Source of the DNA: Bacteroidota bacterium
GTDB lineage: Bacteria; Bacteroidota; Bacteroidia; Chitinophagales; Saprospiraceae
Reading direction: 5' to 3'
Length of the DNA stretch: 64,000 nt
Assembly (NCBI GenBank): GCA_029781865.1
Contig: JAKOVW010000093.1
Location: 236,605-300,604 of the forward strand
In this document: one piece after another, positions 54,799-63,246 of the stretch
How positions within the stretch are numbered: position 1 is the stretch's first letter
Layout: each line of letters opens with the position of its first letter
The notes under the pieces: model-generated
The model's database searches: none
Told to the model about the DNA's origin: nothing
The model's input: only the letters and a program-made list of their open reading frames with translations
Translations under genes and position numbers: made by a program

Positions 54799-54926
54799 AA
54801 CGGATTGGCATAGACGCTGCACCGCCACTTGTTTAGCAGCCAAATCTAAAAAATAAACTTTAATTCACAAAAAAATTAAAAGAGAATGATTTAAGCTGCC
54901 TGGCGGTATAGCGTCTATGCTGTGTT
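54799..54926 (-). repeat. attC-like site 9
   Basis: A 128-bp element: TTGGCATAGACGCTGCACCGCC ... GGCGGTATAGCGTCTATGC, with AAAAGAGAATGAT inside. Confidence 0.88.
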
Positions 54927-54940
54927 AGTGGCAGGCAGAT

Positions 54941-55441
54941 TCATAATTTATCCTCGTAATTATATTCTCTTATTTTTATCCATTTAATGAATAACCAAAC
55001 GAAAACAGATTGACTAGCTCTTAATTTATGCTTTATTGTTAATGATTCATTCAATTCAATTACAAAAGGTTTATTGTACATGTAATCTTTTGCGTGTACC
55101 CAATAAAATATACAATAATCATCTTCATTTATTTTCATCTCATAATTGCAATTTTTAGGAGAAAATTGAATGTTATGTACACTTAATTTACTCTTCAAGA
55201 AACTTTCATTATTTCTCAATTTAAGATCAAGTGGAACCCATGTATTTCCGACAATGCAATCTTGTGAGTGTATATCATTGACAAAAGCAGTGTCACAATT
55301 CTGTATATTTTTTGTGAGGTTGGGATTTAAAATAATTTGGTTTAGTGAATTAGATGAAAATATTATATAGCTCATGATTTGCACACCAATTAGTATTACT
55401 ACCAAAAACAAAGCTGATCTAATCTTTTTTCTAATTCGCAT
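54941..55441 (-). CDS. Cassette 9: membrane-anchored hypothetical protein
   Basis: A 166-residue protein with an N-terminal membrane anchor (FLVVILIGVQIMSYIIF). The body has two cysteines in NIQNCDTAFVNDIHSQDCIVG and PKNCNYEMKINEDDYCIFYWV. No family is recognised. The flanks GTTAGTGGCAGGC and GCTTGCCACTAAC are complementary at 12 of 13 positions, confirming the cassette boundary. Confidence 0.68.
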   Translation of the reverse strand: MRIRKKIRSALFLVVILIGVQIMSYIIFSSNSLNQIILNPNLTKNIQNCDTAFVNDIHSQDCIVGNTWVPLDLKLRNNESFLKSKLSVHNIQFSPKNCNYEMKINEDDYCIFYWVHAKDYMYNKPFVIELNESLTIKHKLRASQSVFVWLFIKWIKIREYNYEDKL

Positions 55442-55462
55442 TTCTATATTTAGCTTGCCACT

Positions 55463-55593
55463 AACGGTGTTGGCATAGACACTGCACCGCTAAACCATTA
55501 ACAGCCAAAACTAAAAAATTAATTTGTTATTACCAGAGAAAATTAGAAGTGAATAATTTATGATGCTTGGCGGTATGGAGTCTATGCTGTGTT
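55463..55593 (-). repeat. attC-like site 10
   Basis: A 131-bp element: TTGGCATAGACACTGCACCGC ... GCGGTATGGAGTCTATGC. Confidence 0.88.
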
Positions 55594-55629
55594 GGCGGCA
55601 GGCTTTCCTTTGTTAGTACTTATTGAGTA

Positions 55630-56022
55630 TTATTTTCTGATATAAGTATGAAAGAATCCATCATCCCAGCAATTTTCATACAATTCTAGTTTATTTCCCA
55701 TTATTGCAACAGCAAGTTCACAAGCTTGCTCGAACACGATATAATAATTTGTGTTACGATAAGTATCCGGCCTAATTACAAAGCTATATCTTGATTCGAA
55801 AATTAAGGAATCATTTTCATACTCTCTATAATTAAAATTATCAATTATTAATTTTTTTGTTTTCTTTTCTGTTTCTGGAGTAAGTGTCCATCCGCCAATC
55901 CCTCCAATAGATTCAACCCAATTCCATGTTCCATTTAATTGATTGCATATATTACAATCATCATCTTTTTGGCACGATATTGCAAGAAATAAAATCAATA
56001 GTACTCCCAATAATTTACACAT
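55630..56022 (-). CDS. Cassette 10: small lipoprotein, lipocalin-like
   Basis: A 130-residue lipoprotein (LILFLAISC). The mature part starts QKDDDCNICNQLNGTWNWVESIGGIGG and shows the GTWxW entry plus short antiparallel strands (EYENDSLIFESRYSFVIRP, NKLELYENCWDDGFFHTYIRK) seen in lipocalin-like domains of Bacteroidota. The fold assignment is tentative. The cassette ends (GTTGGCGGCA...TGCCGCCAAC) are perfectly complementary. Confidence 0.7.
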   Translation of the reverse strand: MCKLLGVLLILFLAISCQKDDDCNICNQLNGTWNWVESIGGIGGWTLTPETEKKTKKLIIDNFNYREYENDSLIFESRYSFVIRPDTYRNTNYYIVFEQACELAVAIMGNKLELYENCWDDGFFHTYIRK

Positions 56023-56112
56023 CTTATTTAAAAATTTGAGGTTTTCTATTGTGTTTAAACAAATCTAAACAAAACATATTGTGTGAAAGAAAAATAATTT
56101 TGGCTTGCCGCC

Positions 56113-56240
56113 AACGGATTTGGCATAGACGCTGCACCGCCAAACTACAGCAGCCAAAGTTAGAAATAATATTTTACTACCGGAAAAAATTAAAAGAGAA
56201 TGATTTATGATGCTTGGCGGTGTAGAGTCTATGCCATGTT
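56113..56240 (-). repeat. attC-like site 11
   Basis: A 128-bp element with some of the best-matched arms: GGCATAGAC G CTGC ACCGCC pairs with GGCGGT GTAG A GTCTATGCC. Outside the 9-bp stem the unpaired spacer is GGATTT on one side and AT on the other. Confidence 0.9.
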
Positions 56241-56261
56241 ATAGCCAGTGCTTTTTCTCCT

Positions 56262-56765
56262 TTATGTTGGTTTTTGCTTAATTGTTTTGTAGATAAATAA
56301 TGTTGATGGAACGATTATAATGAATATTATTGAAGGAATGAACCAATGCCCGATTCCAATGGCTTTTCCCAGTCCGTTTTGAATTATTTTATATGTAATG
56401 AAAAAGAATATTATACCTATTCCTAAAATTATAGTTCTGCTTATCCTGGTACCTAATTTTAAATTATTGATATAGTTTTCGGCAGTAATATTTTTACCAT
56501 AACGTGATAAACTAGGAAATTTGCCTAATATTTTCACTCCGATAACCAAGATAGAAATAACACTTGGCAAAATAAAAATGAATTCTTTTTTTGCAAAACC
56601 ATCAACTTGATCGGAGATATTAAAGTGAGACGGAATTGTCTCAGGTAAATCAGAATAATACCAGATTGCTAATGCCCATAAAGAAGCTAGTACAAACCAA
56701 ATGGCAAACTCAATTACTTTGTCAGAAGTTGTTAGTTCTATTTTCTTGCTCTGAATAGAATTCAT
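56262..56765 (-). CDS. Cassette 11: DUF1648-type membrane protein
   Basis: A 167-residue membrane protein with four hydrophobic segments. The first domain reads ALAIWYYSDLPETIPSHFNISDQVDGFAKKEFIFILPSV, characteristic of DUF1648 proteins (SdpI-type membrane immunity and related transporters). ATG 56765 is chosen, as the longer frame runs into the attC site. A membrane immunity role would parallel other immunity genes carried by cassettes, but is not shown. Ends GTTATAGCCA...TGGCTATAAC are complementary. Confidence 0.82.
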   Translation of the reverse strand: MNSIQSKKIELTTSDKVIEFAIWFVLASLWALAIWYYSDLPETIPSHFNISDQVDGFAKKEFIFILPSVISILVIGVKILGKFPSLSRYGKNITAENYINNLKLGTRISRTIILGIGIIFFFITYKIIQNGLGKAIGIGHWFIPSIIFIIIVPSTLFIYKTIKQKPT

Positions 56766-56801
56766 GATTTTATGCGTTAACTTTAATTTGGCATTGGCTA
56801 T

Positions 56802-56924
56802 AACGGTTTGGGTATTGCCGAAGGCGGGGATTTTTAGCACTAAGTTCAATAGAAGAACGAAAGCTAAAACTTGCACAAATGTCCATTCGAAGGCGTTCAG
56901 CCCCGCTTTTTGCAATACCTTGTT
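56802..56924 (-). repeat. attC-like site 12
   Basis: A 123-bp element of the second arm type: GGGTATTGCCGAAGGCGGGG ... CCCCGCTTTTTGCAATACC. Confidence 0.85.
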
Positions 56925-56932
56925 AGCAGCAG

Positions 56933-58000
56933 TTATTTATTTCTATTTGAATATTTTCTTTTAATTTGTTCTATTGGAACATTATAATGATTTAAAATCG
57001 TTCTCTTTTCTAAATTCATTGTTGACCATTTGTAATTGTATGAGTTATCAAAATATTTTTTCCAATCATTTGATATCATTATCATTCTTAAAAGCCCTAA
57101 AAAGTTAGAAGATACATTATTTGATTTTTTCATGGCTGTAATGAAATCTTTAGGAATAATTTGATTTAAATCTTCCAGATTATTTAAACCATAATTCCTA
57201 AGTTCATCTAAAATTTCAACTTCGCTTTCAGGTGTTGGAAAAGCTGGTTTTATAATATTAGGGATGAACAGTTCAAATTTTGTTGTAAGAAATTGCTTTA
57301 ATGTTGTTGTATTGAGTTCAAAATCAAGATTACCTTCTTTAGTTCCTTTTTCAACTAGTAAATTTAAATCGTCTATATCTTTAGCGAGGCGGTCAAATTC
57401 TTTGTCTGCAAGCTCTAAACTACCTGCTACTAGTTTAAACCTTCTTTGAATTTCTTCAGGTAATTCTCCAGAAAACTTATAATTTCGATCATGTTCTATT
57501 TCAGCCCAAGCATGTTGAAGAATTGTTCTAATTTGAATTTCAAATTTACTTTCCGAATAATTTTGATACTCCGGTAGCAATAATCTTGCTTCATTTAGTT
57601 TTCCAACATAATGAACGGATTTATAACCAACTTTGTCAGTTCCAAGTAATTTGCTTTTGTCACCACTATTTTCATCATCAATTTTAAAATTATCCTCAAT
57701 TATTTTGCAAATCCTTGGAATGTCACTTTCAACATAACATATTATTCTGATACCAGCTAAGTCGGTGATTTGTTCTTTGGGATTTGTATATTTAGAGTCC
57801 TTTATCTTTTCTTTAAAGCTTTCTAATTCTTTAGCTCTATTGAAAATTGCATGAATACTTAATTCATTTAATTCTAAAAGTTCTGATATAATTATTTGCA
57901 CCTTGTTTCCAAGCTGTTTGTATAAATACCTATTAGTTGAATACCACTCAATAGCGGCTTCCATTGTGATGTTTTTTTTCTTTTTCGATATCGTTGTCAT
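56933..58000 (-). CDS. Cassette 12: RelA/SpoT-domain alarmone synthetase-like protein
   Basis: A 355-residue protein with a RelA/SpoT synthetase domain at residues about 40-205. Motifs visible are ITDLAGIRIICYV (79-91), the GYKSVHYV motif (125-132) with the Tyr that stacks on the nucleotide, FEIQIRT (153-159) and HAWAEIEHDRNYK (163-175). There is no HD hydrolase, TGS or ACT domain, so it is a small-alarmone-synthetase-type enzyme that would transfer pyrophosphate from ATP to a nucleotide or, in toxic members, to tRNA. The 150-residue C-terminal extension is of no known family. The cassette contains no separate antitoxin gene. Ends GTTAGCAGCA...TGCTGCTAAC match. Confidence 0.85.
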   Translation of the reverse strand: MTTISKKKKNITMEAAIEWYSTNRYLYKQLGNKVQIIISELLELNELSIHAIFNRAKELESFKEKIKDSKYTNPKEQITDLAGIRIICYVESDIPRICKIIEDNFKIDDENSGDKSKLLGTDKVGYKSVHYVGKLNEARLLLPEYQNYSESKFEIQIRTILQHAWAEIEHDRNYKFSGELPEEIQRRFKLVAGSLELADKEFDRLAKDIDDLNLLVEKGTKEGNLDFELNTTTLKQFLTTKFELFIPNIIKPAFPTPESEVEILDELRNYGLNNLEDLNQIIPKDFITAMKKSNNVSSNFLGLLRMIMISNDWKKYFDNSYNYKWSTMNLEKRTILNHYNVPIEQIKRKYSNRNK

Positions 58001-58017
58001 GTCATATAATTGCTGCT

Positions 58018-58148
58018 AACGGTTTTGGCATAGACGCTGCACCGCCAAAACATCAGTAGCCAAAACTAAAAAATTATTTTGTCATTACAGGAAAAAATTA
58101 AGAGTGAATGATTTCTGATGCATAGCGGTGTGGTGTCTATGCAGTGTT
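58018..58148 (-). repeat. attC-like site 13
   Basis: A 131-bp element: TTGGCATAGACGCTGCACCGCC ... AGCGGTGTGGTGTCTATGC. The stop codon of cassette 13's gene is formed by its GTTA end. Confidence 0.88.
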
Positions 58149-59340
58149 ATGCGGGGTCATTTTTTTGATTGAGTATTTCAATTGTACTTTTGATGCCTTC
58201 CTTTTTGCAGATTTCCAAATATGACAAATCAGGGTTAAGGTCGAATAAATTGAATATATTTTGCTTTATTTCCGCTAATTTTGGATTTCTTAAATCATAT
58301 TTTACGCTAGGATAATTTTTATTTTCCCAATACCAATTTACCCCATACTTAATACAATTCTCAATTTCATATTTTTTAAATGGAATTACACTATGATTAC
58401 CATTGTTTCTATAAGGTGAAGAGAGGCTTTTGTAACCAGGAATCTCAAAGTATTCGATTGGACAACTTTGTCTGTCTTTAGTCTTCATAATAAAGCCGTA
58501 ATTTAAATAAGCATTTTTATCAAGATAATTATTAGAATCACCGATTGAAATTGGATAATCAAAATCAGATTCTTGTAATTTTAAGTTCCCAATAATAATA
58601 TACTCACCATAAAATATTCTATTATCCATTAAAAAGAAGCTTGGCAAAGTATCCATTCTACTTAGATTAGAAATATTAATATTTAAATGATTATGCAAAG
58701 TACAAAATATTCTTACCAAAACAGAAGCGCCAAAAACACTAGCGAGTGAGGCATTATTATAAGTTTTAAATTCTTTTCTTACTTCATTAATATTAATTAA
58801 TATTTGACCAAATCCATAAGTGCTTTGGTCGATTCTAAACGAAAAAATATCACCAACTTTATATTTGATTCTTTGTCTCTTGCAAGTCTTGAAATCTTCT
58901 ACAATTTTTAAAAACTCTAAATCACAATTTTTAATGTAATTTTCAATCCATTCTCTTAGTTCATTGAGTGGTAAGTTTTCAGAAGTATAATATGAAGAGA
59001 TCAAAGTTTGGTTTGTATCGTAATTAATAATATATACGTAAGAATTAAGAATCCAATGAATGCCAATACTATTCGGTTTAGGGCCGTTTAATAGAGATGA
59101 AAGTGTAAGCTTCTTAGGTTTGCCTTTAGAGGATTTCGGTAAAATGTATTCTCTCTTATTTGTTTCGATCAGATATTGAGTTTCAGAGTATCCTTTTTCA
59201 TAAGTTATAAGCTTACGTATTCTGTCATCATTATCAAAAAATACATAAGAGTTTTCATCTAAATCTACTCTTATCCAGGTAGGATCAATTCTTTCTATTC
59301 CAAAATATTTTCTTTCATTATTTGATAATTCAAATTTCAT
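58147..59340 (-). CDS. Cassette 13: Imm26-like immunity protein
   Basis: A 397-residue cytosolic protein. Residues about 160-300 match the immunity-protein-26 pattern: KYKVGDIFSFRIDQSTYGFGQIL, with FFLMDNRIFYGEYIIIG and DKNAYLNYGF downstream. Imm26 proteins protect against polymorphic toxins. No toxin is adjacent, so it would be an orphan immunity gene carried for defence against neighbours. The N-terminal 150 residues are of unknown type. The TAA stop lies at the attC boundary (GTTATG), so the gene runs exactly to its end. Confidence 0.6.
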   Translation of the reverse strand: MKFELSNNERKYFGIERIDPTWIRVDLDENSYVFFDNDDRIRKLITYEKGYSETQYLIETNKREYILPKSSKGKPKKLTLSSLLNGPKPNSIGIHWILNSYVYIINYDTNQTLISSYYTSENLPLNELREWIENYIKNCDLEFLKIVEDFKTCKRQRIKYKVGDIFSFRIDQSTYGFGQILININEVRKEFKTYNNASLASVFGASVLVRIFCTLHNHLNINISNLSRMDTLPSFFLMDNRIFYGEYIIIGNLKLQESDFDYPISIGDSNNYLDKNAYLNYGFIMKTKDRQSCPIEYFEIPGYKSLSSPYRNNGNHSVIPFKKYEIENCIKYGVNWYWENKNYPSVKYDLRNPKLAEIKQNIFNLFDLNPDLSYLEICKKEGIKSTIEILNQKNDPA

Positions 59341-59362
59341 ATTCTATTATTAGATCCCGCAT

Positions 59363-59443
59363 AACGGTCTTTGTGTATACGCCGTACCGCTTCCAAAGAT
59401 ATAAAAACTACGACGATTGGCGGTATGGCGTGTACACAATGTT
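59363..59443 (-). repeat. attC-like site 14 (short form)
   Basis: An 81-bp element: TTTGTGTATACGCCGTACCGC ... GCGGTATGGCGTGTACACAA, with a loop of about 20-25 nt. Confidence 0.87.
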
Positions 59444-59457
59444 GCAGGCTGGTATAA

Positions 59458-60378
59458 TTATAGTTTGACTATTTTATAGCCTTTCTTATTTTCGAAGGTC
59501 ATAAATAGCAGGCCACTGTTTAATTTACTCAAATCGATTTGATTTACACCTGGTTGAGCTTCATCCGAAAACAATAAAGCACCTTGAAAATTAAACACCT
59601 TGAATTGTTGTTTATACCGTGCCAAATTGTTAAAGGTTAATATGTCCACAAATGGATTTCCAATAATCAGAATATTGGATATAGATTCGCTTCCGGTCTT
59701 TGTAGATGTCAAGGTTTCACAATCGTAGCTATACCTGATTTGAATATCTCCTTTGTTGAATTCAACCAACCCAACTAAGTCATTATTAAAGCACCTAAGA
59801 AACCCGCCTTCACCTCCATCTGCGGATACTTCTTCTTCATCAAAAGGCAAGATATAATGTCGCCTAGCTCCGATGGATTCATAGACGGTGTCTACATAAT
59901 CAGTAAAATTCTTATTCTTAAACCTTACAGTTTGAGCAAATAGCTTTTGCCCCGAAACGCTAACTCTGAATGTATCCCAAATAGTCATGGTAATCGTATC
60001 GTTTCCCCAATTGGGAGTATCATGAGTAGAATAATACCATGATCTTCCTATTTCAGCTTTAAAATTGTATAATGTGTCAAATATTTTTGCATCTTCTGAA
60101 GTGGTCACAACACCATCAATTGATCTAATATAAATTGGTTTAAGGGCAAAATTTATTGTGGAGTTATCTTTTCTAATGAATCGGATACCCTCTTTTTTAT
60201 AAATCCTTGTTGGTATGCCATCCATAATAGAATCTCTTTCGAACTGCATAATTGTTACGCCTTTTGACCATGTTCCATCATAATTGTAAACCCATCTTGC
60301 ATCTTTAGAGCCGAACTCTTGAGAGTATCCGATCTTAAATGTTGTCAATAATATTAAGAATGTAAATTTTGTTTTCAT
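59458..60378 (-). CDS. Cassette 14: secreted T9SS-sorted protein
   Basis: A 306-residue secreted protein starting MKTKFTFLILLTTFKIGYSQ (signal peptide). The N-terminal region is beta-rich (DARWVYNYDGTWSKGVTIMQF). The C-terminus is a T9SS sorting domain (ISNILIIGNPFVDILTFNNL ... KLNSGLLFMTFENKKGYKIVKL), so the product would be exported by the host type IX system. ATG 60378 avoids the attC extension present in the frame to 60438. The function is unknown. The cassette ends GTTGCAGGC...GCCTGCAAC are complementary. Confidence 0.82.
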   Translation of the reverse strand: MKTKFTFLILLTTFKIGYSQEFGSKDARWVYNYDGTWSKGVTIMQFERDSIMDGIPTRIYKKEGIRFIRKDNSTINFALKPIYIRSIDGVVTTSEDAKIFDTLYNFKAEIGRSWYYSTHDTPNWGNDTITMTIWDTFRVSVSGQKLFAQTVRFKNKNFTDYVDTVYESIGARRHYILPFDEEEVSADGGEGGFLRCFNNDLVGLVEFNKGDIQIRYSYDCETLTSTKTGSESISNILIIGNPFVDILTFNNLARYKQQFKVFNFQGALLFSDEAQPGVNQIDLSKLNSGLLFMTFENKKGYKIVKL

Positions 60379-60424
60379 AGTTTGTGATTTTCTACAATAG
60401 TATTTTAATACTGAACTTGCCTGC

Positions 60425-60554
60425 AACGGTCTTGGCATAGACGCTGCGCCGCCAAACCATTAGCAGCCAAAATTAAGAAATAAGTTTTTCATTACCGTAA
60501 ATAATTTAAAGAGAATGATTTTGATACTTGGCGGTGTAGAGTCTATGCCATGTT
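60425..60554 (-). repeat. attC-like site 15
   Basis: A 130-bp element: TTGGCATAGACGCTGCGCCGCC ... GGCGGTGTAGAGTCTATGCC. Confidence 0.9.
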
Positions 60555-60591
60555 AGAGCCAGTTTAATTTCATTTCAATTAGCTTCTAAAC

Positions 60592-61476
60592 TTATTTAGG
60601 GAATAAGATCTCTAATTTCATAATGAAAGGAACAGAATTTATCATACCCATTTCGATTACTCCTATAATTTTATTTAATTCAGTATAAGTTAATATGAAG
60701 TATCCCTTGTAGGAATATTCATTCTCAAGGCGGTTATCTTTCATTAATTTTAATTCTATCAGATTTGGACTTCCAGCGGAATTAATTTGAGCATTTGTTT
60801 TCTTTAACTTATAATTTATTATATTTGTGAACTTCATAAAACCTAATGTATCAGAAATGAATAATTCCCTAAGTGGGCTATCTTTTGACCTAGCCATTGT
60901 CGTAATATTTATATAATTATCAACTGTATCTTTATTTACAAGCAATGATCTAATTTTGTTTTCTACTTGTTTTTGAATATTTAAATCATGAAGTACTTTA
61001 TTTTCAATGGGATAAATTCTGTCAAAAAATTTGATGGCATCTATAAATTCATTAGAATTAGTTATTTGAACTGAATAATATCGGTTTTTCATTTTTAAAA
61101 TCCCATTTATAGTATCAATTACGTTTGCATATTTCCTTAAATAGAGTTCCTTTGCTTCATATTTTATTAAAGTATCATGATAGTTTAAATCATTAGATGG
61201 GTAATAATTATTTTCATATATGCTCGTAATTGAAACATTTTCATCAGATAAATAAGAATTTAATTTTATGTTCATACCAGTAAAATAACTGAATTCCAAT
61301 TCATAACCGGTTACGTTCGTTATTTTAAATTTTGATTCACGACATACTTTCAAATACCATTCAGGATATTCTAATGAATCATATAAACAATGAAACTCTT
61401 GGGAATAAGCCACAAGTTGTAACGTAGTGAATAATTGAAACGCTAAAAGTTTATAAATCGAAAATATTTTTGACAT
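60592..61476 (-). CDS. Cassette 15: secreted protein, unknown
   Basis: A 294-residue protein starting MSKIFSIYKLLAFQLFTTLQ with a signal peptide ending near AYSQ. The body is mixed alpha/beta (YPEWYLKVCRESKFKITNVTGYELEFSYFTG; LIELKLMKDNRLENEYSYKGYFILTY). There is no T9SS domain. No family is recognised. The start is set at 61476; the longer frame overlaps the attC site. Ends GTTAGAGCCAGTTTAA and TTAAATTGGCTCTAAC are complementary over 16 nt (one mismatch). Confidence 0.68.
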   Translation of the reverse strand: MSKIFSIYKLLAFQLFTTLQLVAYSQEFHCLYDSLEYPEWYLKVCRESKFKITNVTGYELEFSYFTGMNIKLNSYLSDENVSITSIYENNYYPSNDLNYHDTLIKYEAKELYLRKYANVIDTINGILKMKNRYYSVQITNSNEFIDAIKFFDRIYPIENKVLHDLNIQKQVENKIRSLLVNKDTVDNYINITTMARSKDSPLRELFISDTLGFMKFTNIINYKLKKTNAQINSAGSPNLIELKLMKDNRLENEYSYKGYFILTYTELNKIIGVIEMGMINSVPFIMKLEILFPK

Positions 61477-61506
61477 ATACTTATAAGAATTTATTAAATT
61501 GGCTCT

Positions 61507-61594
61507 AACGGATTTGGCTTGACGCAGTGCCGCCCAAAACGTAAACATGAAGCAAATATAATCATTCAGGGCGGCATTGTGTCAAGCTATGGTT
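61507..61594 (-). repeat. attC-like site 16 (short form)
   Basis: An 88-bp element: TTGGCTTGACGCAGTGCCGCCC ... GGGCGGCATTGTGTCAAGC. Confidence 0.87.
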
Positions 61595-61615
61595 ATGCGC
61601 CGTGCTTTATTCTTG

Positions 61616-62041
61616 TTACTTAAGATTTTCATATTCAATTTGATTTGCGTACACCAAATTATAATAAATTAAGTTTTTATATTTTTTAACAACCATTTCT
61701 TCAGCATTCATTTGATTAATAGATTCCATGGATTCATTTTTAGATCTTAATACGTATGCTTCCCAGGATTCATAAAGGTTTTTAGTTGAATGCCATTCAA
61801 AAACATAATCAAGACCATCTTTGCCTTTAATTATTCCGATAGCAAAATTAGTTTTATCAATTTGTGTTAATATTGATTGCTTATGTAGGTTTTCTGTAAC
61901 AGCCCAAACATCCCCTCCTAGTATAGCTATATTATTTTCAGTTAATTCAATGATTGCTTGTATTGCATATTCTTTTTTCCAAGCAAATTCATTGTCCACA
62001 GAGACAATTGCATTCTTCAATATTTGGTCTGAAAATTTCAT
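61616..62041 (-). CDS. Cassette 16: hypothetical cytosolic protein
   Basis: A 141-residue protein (MKFSDQILKNAIVSVDNEFAWKKEYAIQAIIELTENNIAILGGDVW). The central part GIIKGKDGLDYVFEWHSTKNLYESWEAYVLR is beta-rich. No family is recognised and there is no signal peptide. The reading frame stays open upstream through the attC site, giving the segment WRDCVYTKTV, which should be trimmed. Ends GTTATGCGCC...GGCGCATAAC match perfectly over 10 nt. Confidence 0.68.
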   Translation of the reverse strand: MKFSDQILKNAIVSVDNEFAWKKEYAIQAIIELTENNIAILGGDVWAVTENLHKQSILTQIDKTNFAIGIIKGKDGLDYVFEWHSTKNLYESWEAYVLRSKNESMESINQMNAEEMVVKKYKNLIYYNLVYANQIEYENLK

Positions 62042-62065
62042 ATAAATATGTTTGGCATGGCGCAT

Positions 62066-62189
62066 AACGGTCTTGGTATACACGCAGTCCCGCCAACCGG
62101 AGGAAGCCAAAGATAATGAATTAGGTTTTACATTAAAAACCAAAAGTGAAACATTAAATTTTCTTGCGAGGCTGAGTGTATACCATGTT
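62066..62189 (-). repeat. attC-like site 17
   Basis: A 124-bp element: TTGGTATACACGCAGTCCCGCC ... GCGAGGCTGAGTGTATACC. The stop of cassette 17's gene overlaps its GTTAG end. Confidence 0.88.
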
Positions 62190-63228
62190 AGCGGTCGTTT
62201 CCTTTCATTTTATTAATTTTTAAAGTATCATAAATGTATGTTTCTTCATTATCGAAACTCGAAATGTACTTACTAAAAACAATACAATCTTTCACAATGA
62301 CAGGATCTGAATATTTATAACTTTCGGGAAGGAGTTTCTTGTAGGCTATTTTTTCATGCAAATCATATAAGAAGATTTCTCTTAAATGACTCTGTCTTTT
62401 TGAAACCTGAAAAAGCACATAATCATTACGCTCATAAACAATGTGATTCAATATTTTTGTTGTATCAAATTCAATTTTGTATAATAGCACCCTATTAAAT
62501 AAGTCATAAATTTGAAATCCATCTTTACCATTTCTACCTTCCATTTCTGTAGTTCGAAATGTAAGAAATTGGTAGGTTGAATCAAGTTGGGTATGCGTAA
62601 TAGCATAGTTATCAGCACAGATTTGGTATTCCTTTTCGCCTTTTGAGTTTAGTACCTCGAGTTGCCCACCTAAAAATACAACACCTTTCTTTTTTTTCAA
62701 CGAATCAATAAATCCATATAAGCTTATATAATAATTTACAATTACCTTATATGAATTGATTGTATTCACATCGCATCTTGTAATTGCCAAATAAGGATTA
62801 CTTCTGGATAAAAGGACTTCTATTGGATGTGGAATCTCATTACATATTTTCTTAAAGCTTTCATTTTTTAAATTAAAATCAATGTTGCCATACTTTTTAA
62901 TGTCTTTGTGGTTTTTGGGTACGCTGTAAAAGTCAGTCGATTCGTTAATCATAGGAAAATTCATTTCTCTATACGGATTTTCGATAAATAAGTCATATGA
63001 TGAAATCAATATGCTATCATCACAGATAAAGTCCAAACGAGTAATATTATACTTACTTTTATCAGGTGTTCCCCTGATCTCGACAATTTTGCAATTAGCA
63101 GGCTTAAAATCGGTCTTATTTAATTTATGGTTATTATCACTATCAATTTTGTTGCGAGGTGCTTTTTGGTGACATCCAATCATGAAGTGTATTGATAAAA
63201 TTAATATTGAGAATATTATTTGTTTCAT
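62188..63228 (-). CDS. Cassette 17: lipoprotein, unknown (repeat-rich beta protein)
   Basis: A 346-residue predicted lipoprotein (MKQIIFSILILSIHFMIGCHQ). The mature part contains repeated short strands (ITRLDFICDDSILISSYDLF, YQICADNYAITHTQLDSTYQFLTF, IVYERNDYVLFQVSKRQSHLREIFLYD) like a six-bladed or similar propeller, but a family is not assigned. The longer frame to 63291 would start inside the attC site and add RRDCVYTKSV. The TAA stop overlaps site 17. Confidence 0.65.
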   Translation of the reverse strand: MKQIIFSILILSIHFMIGCHQKAPRNKIDSDNNHKLNKTDFKPANCKIVEIRGTPDKSKYNITRLDFICDDSILISSYDLFIENPYREMNFPMINESTDFYSVPKNHKDIKKYGNIDFNLKNESFKKICNEIPHPIEVLLSRSNPYLAITRCDVNTINSYKVIVNYYISLYGFIDSLKKKKGVVFLGGQLEVLNSKGEKEYQICADNYAITHTQLDSTYQFLTFRTTEMEGRNGKDGFQIYDLFNRVLLYKIEFDTTKILNHIVYERNDYVLFQVSKRQSHLREIFLYDLHEKIAYKKLLPESYKYSDPVIVKDCIVFSKYISSFDNEETYIYDTLKINKMKGNDR

Positions 63229-63246
63229 TATCATTAAATGACCGCT

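Noticed and set aside
54628..54843. A 71-residue hydrophobic ORF
   Set aside because: Its N-terminal third is attC sequence and it has no start codon inside the cassette body; kept only as a possibility, not called as a gene.
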